This document shows, piece by piece, positions 63,020-64,000 of a stretch of 64,000 bases of DNA (position 1 is the first letter of the stretch; every line of letters starts with the position of its first letter). A model generated the notes under the pieces. It did not search any database. It had not been told where the DNA came from and saw only the letters and a list, made by a program, of their open reading frames with translations. This DNA is from Rhynchonema sp. JSB1_4 (lineage: Eukaryota; Nematoda; Chromadorea; Monhysterida; Xyalidae): contig JASAMV010006919.1 of the NCBI GenBank assembly GCA_030248065.1, forward strand, positions 1 through 64,000, given 5' to 3'. Made by a program: the position numbers and the translations under genes.

Positions 63020-64000
63020 TCTGCTGCTGAGCGGGCAGTTTTCACCAACTCTCTGAAATTTGGGTCATTGTGATTGGATTCTGTGCACGCAGCTGCAATA
63101 CATTTACCCGCTTTTATCGTTTTTCGGTAAGACGTCTGCACTCTGCAGTGTAGTTCAGTTCCTGGGGGGAGGGGGGACCCCCTAAGGCACACTAATTTCC
63201 CCGACCAAGGTACACTAGTACACTAATTTCCCCTCCGGGCAGTGCTGTGGCTGGATGGGTGGGGGGGTCCCCCCAATGGTACCCTACCTGCCCCGCTCTG
63301 GTACCCTTACCCTACCCCCCTACCCTGGTACCCTACCCGCCCCGATTTTTACCCTCAAAATGCCCATTTTTGGTAAAAAAAATGCCCAAATTTCGACCGA
63401 AAACCCTAAAAAGCGCAAAAAATCTCGCGCTACGTGCGATATATGTACTTTTTAATACATAAAAACAGGCACGCGAAAAAACTTGTGTTGTACCTGTACC
63501 CTACCCGCCCCGAAAAATCTTCCCCCCTCTCCCCCAAACCGGATTTCCCCCCCCCCCAAAATCCCAGGCACACTACCCCCTACCCGCCCCGATTTTTTCC
63601 ACCTATGTACCCTACCCGCCCCGCCAAAGTAGCCACAGCACTGCCTCCGGGCATAGTAGTGGCTGGGGGGGGGGTTGGGGGGGGTTACCCCCCTCTCAGT
63701 ACTTACCTACCACAAAACCCGAGGGGGGGTTGGGGGGGGTGGGTTGAGTACTTACCTCTCACAACTCCAAATCATACCTCTCACAAGCAATTTTATACCT
63801 TTTTAAGGCAAAAATCGGTGTTTTTCGACCTTATTTTCCCAAAAATCGCGCGCGCAAACCCACCCATAATACCTATTTTTAGGCGATTTTCGGCGAAAAT
63901 TTGGAAAAAGTACTATTTTTACCTCATTTTTTGGCCAAAATTGTATCACAAAAACGGTGTTTTTTCGCGTTTTTTGGGTGACCAAAATCATACCTCTCAC
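63020..64000. other. Upstream region of PP4R3, mostly transposons
   Basis: The first 130 bases probably hold the PP4R3 5' untranslated region and promoter, with no clear core motif. The rest is family D copy 2 (63240-63643) and a G-run-rich element that continues past the window edge (CTCTCACAA and ACCTCTCAC units from about 63.7 kb). Confidence 0.6.
63240..63643. mobile_element. hAT-like MITE family D, copy 2
   Basis: This 404-base element has CAGTGCTGTGGCT ends and an exact 8-base duplication CCTCCGGG (63232-63239 and 63644-63651). The inside closely matches copy 1, including CGACCGAAAACCCT and the TACCCGCCCCG words. Just upstream of PP4R3 exon 1. Confidence 0.92.

Overview
The window is metazoan nuclear DNA. 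Genes have many short exons with GT-AG introns, the proteins are animal-type, and non-autonomous transposons are everywhere. The best lineage clue is a seven-helix receptor at 41-45.5 kb that resembles the nematode SRX chemoreceptor class, so I favour an ecdysozoan, probably a nematode outside the Caenorhabditis group. This is inference, not proof. All gene models were joined by hand from splice sites, reading phase and remembered family similarity; no search was run.

Layout: (1) 0.75-3.3 kb, minus strand: a short CEP104-like centrosome/cilium protein. (2) 4.4-6.9 kb, plus: an AIDA homologue, divergent from CEP104 with a hairpin repeat cluster between them. (3) 6.9-12.1 kb: repeats, including a 1.3 kb foldback palindrome. 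(4) 12.1-13.0 kb, plus: a two-exon secreted precursor with an amidated peptide signal. (5) 14.8-18.4 kb, plus: an atypical Ras-like GTPase without a CAAX box. (6) 18.4-29.3 kb: a gene-poor tract dense in GCATGC. (7) 29.4-39.3 kb, plus: a C2H2 zinc-finger/coiled-coil protein whose 6 kb second intron holds a Rab-like GTPase gene (32.4-34.5 kb) on the opposite strand. (8) 41.1-45.5 kb, minus: the SRX-like receptor. (9) 45.5-48.1 kb: possible receptor debris. (10) 48.1-63.0 kb, minus: a 23-exon PP4 regulatory subunit 3 (SMEK/falafel) gene. (11) 63.0-64.0 kb: transposon remnants.

The genes do not form a pathway; they are ordinary single-copy animal genes. The most striking non-genic signals are an 11-base word, TGATGTTTCAC, that occurs 14 times, always in or beside genes and often a few bases from splice sites; a GCATGC-saturated desert; and several transposon families with clear terminal repeats and target duplications (TSDs). 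Several C-rich stretches look like assembly noise at hairpin repeats.
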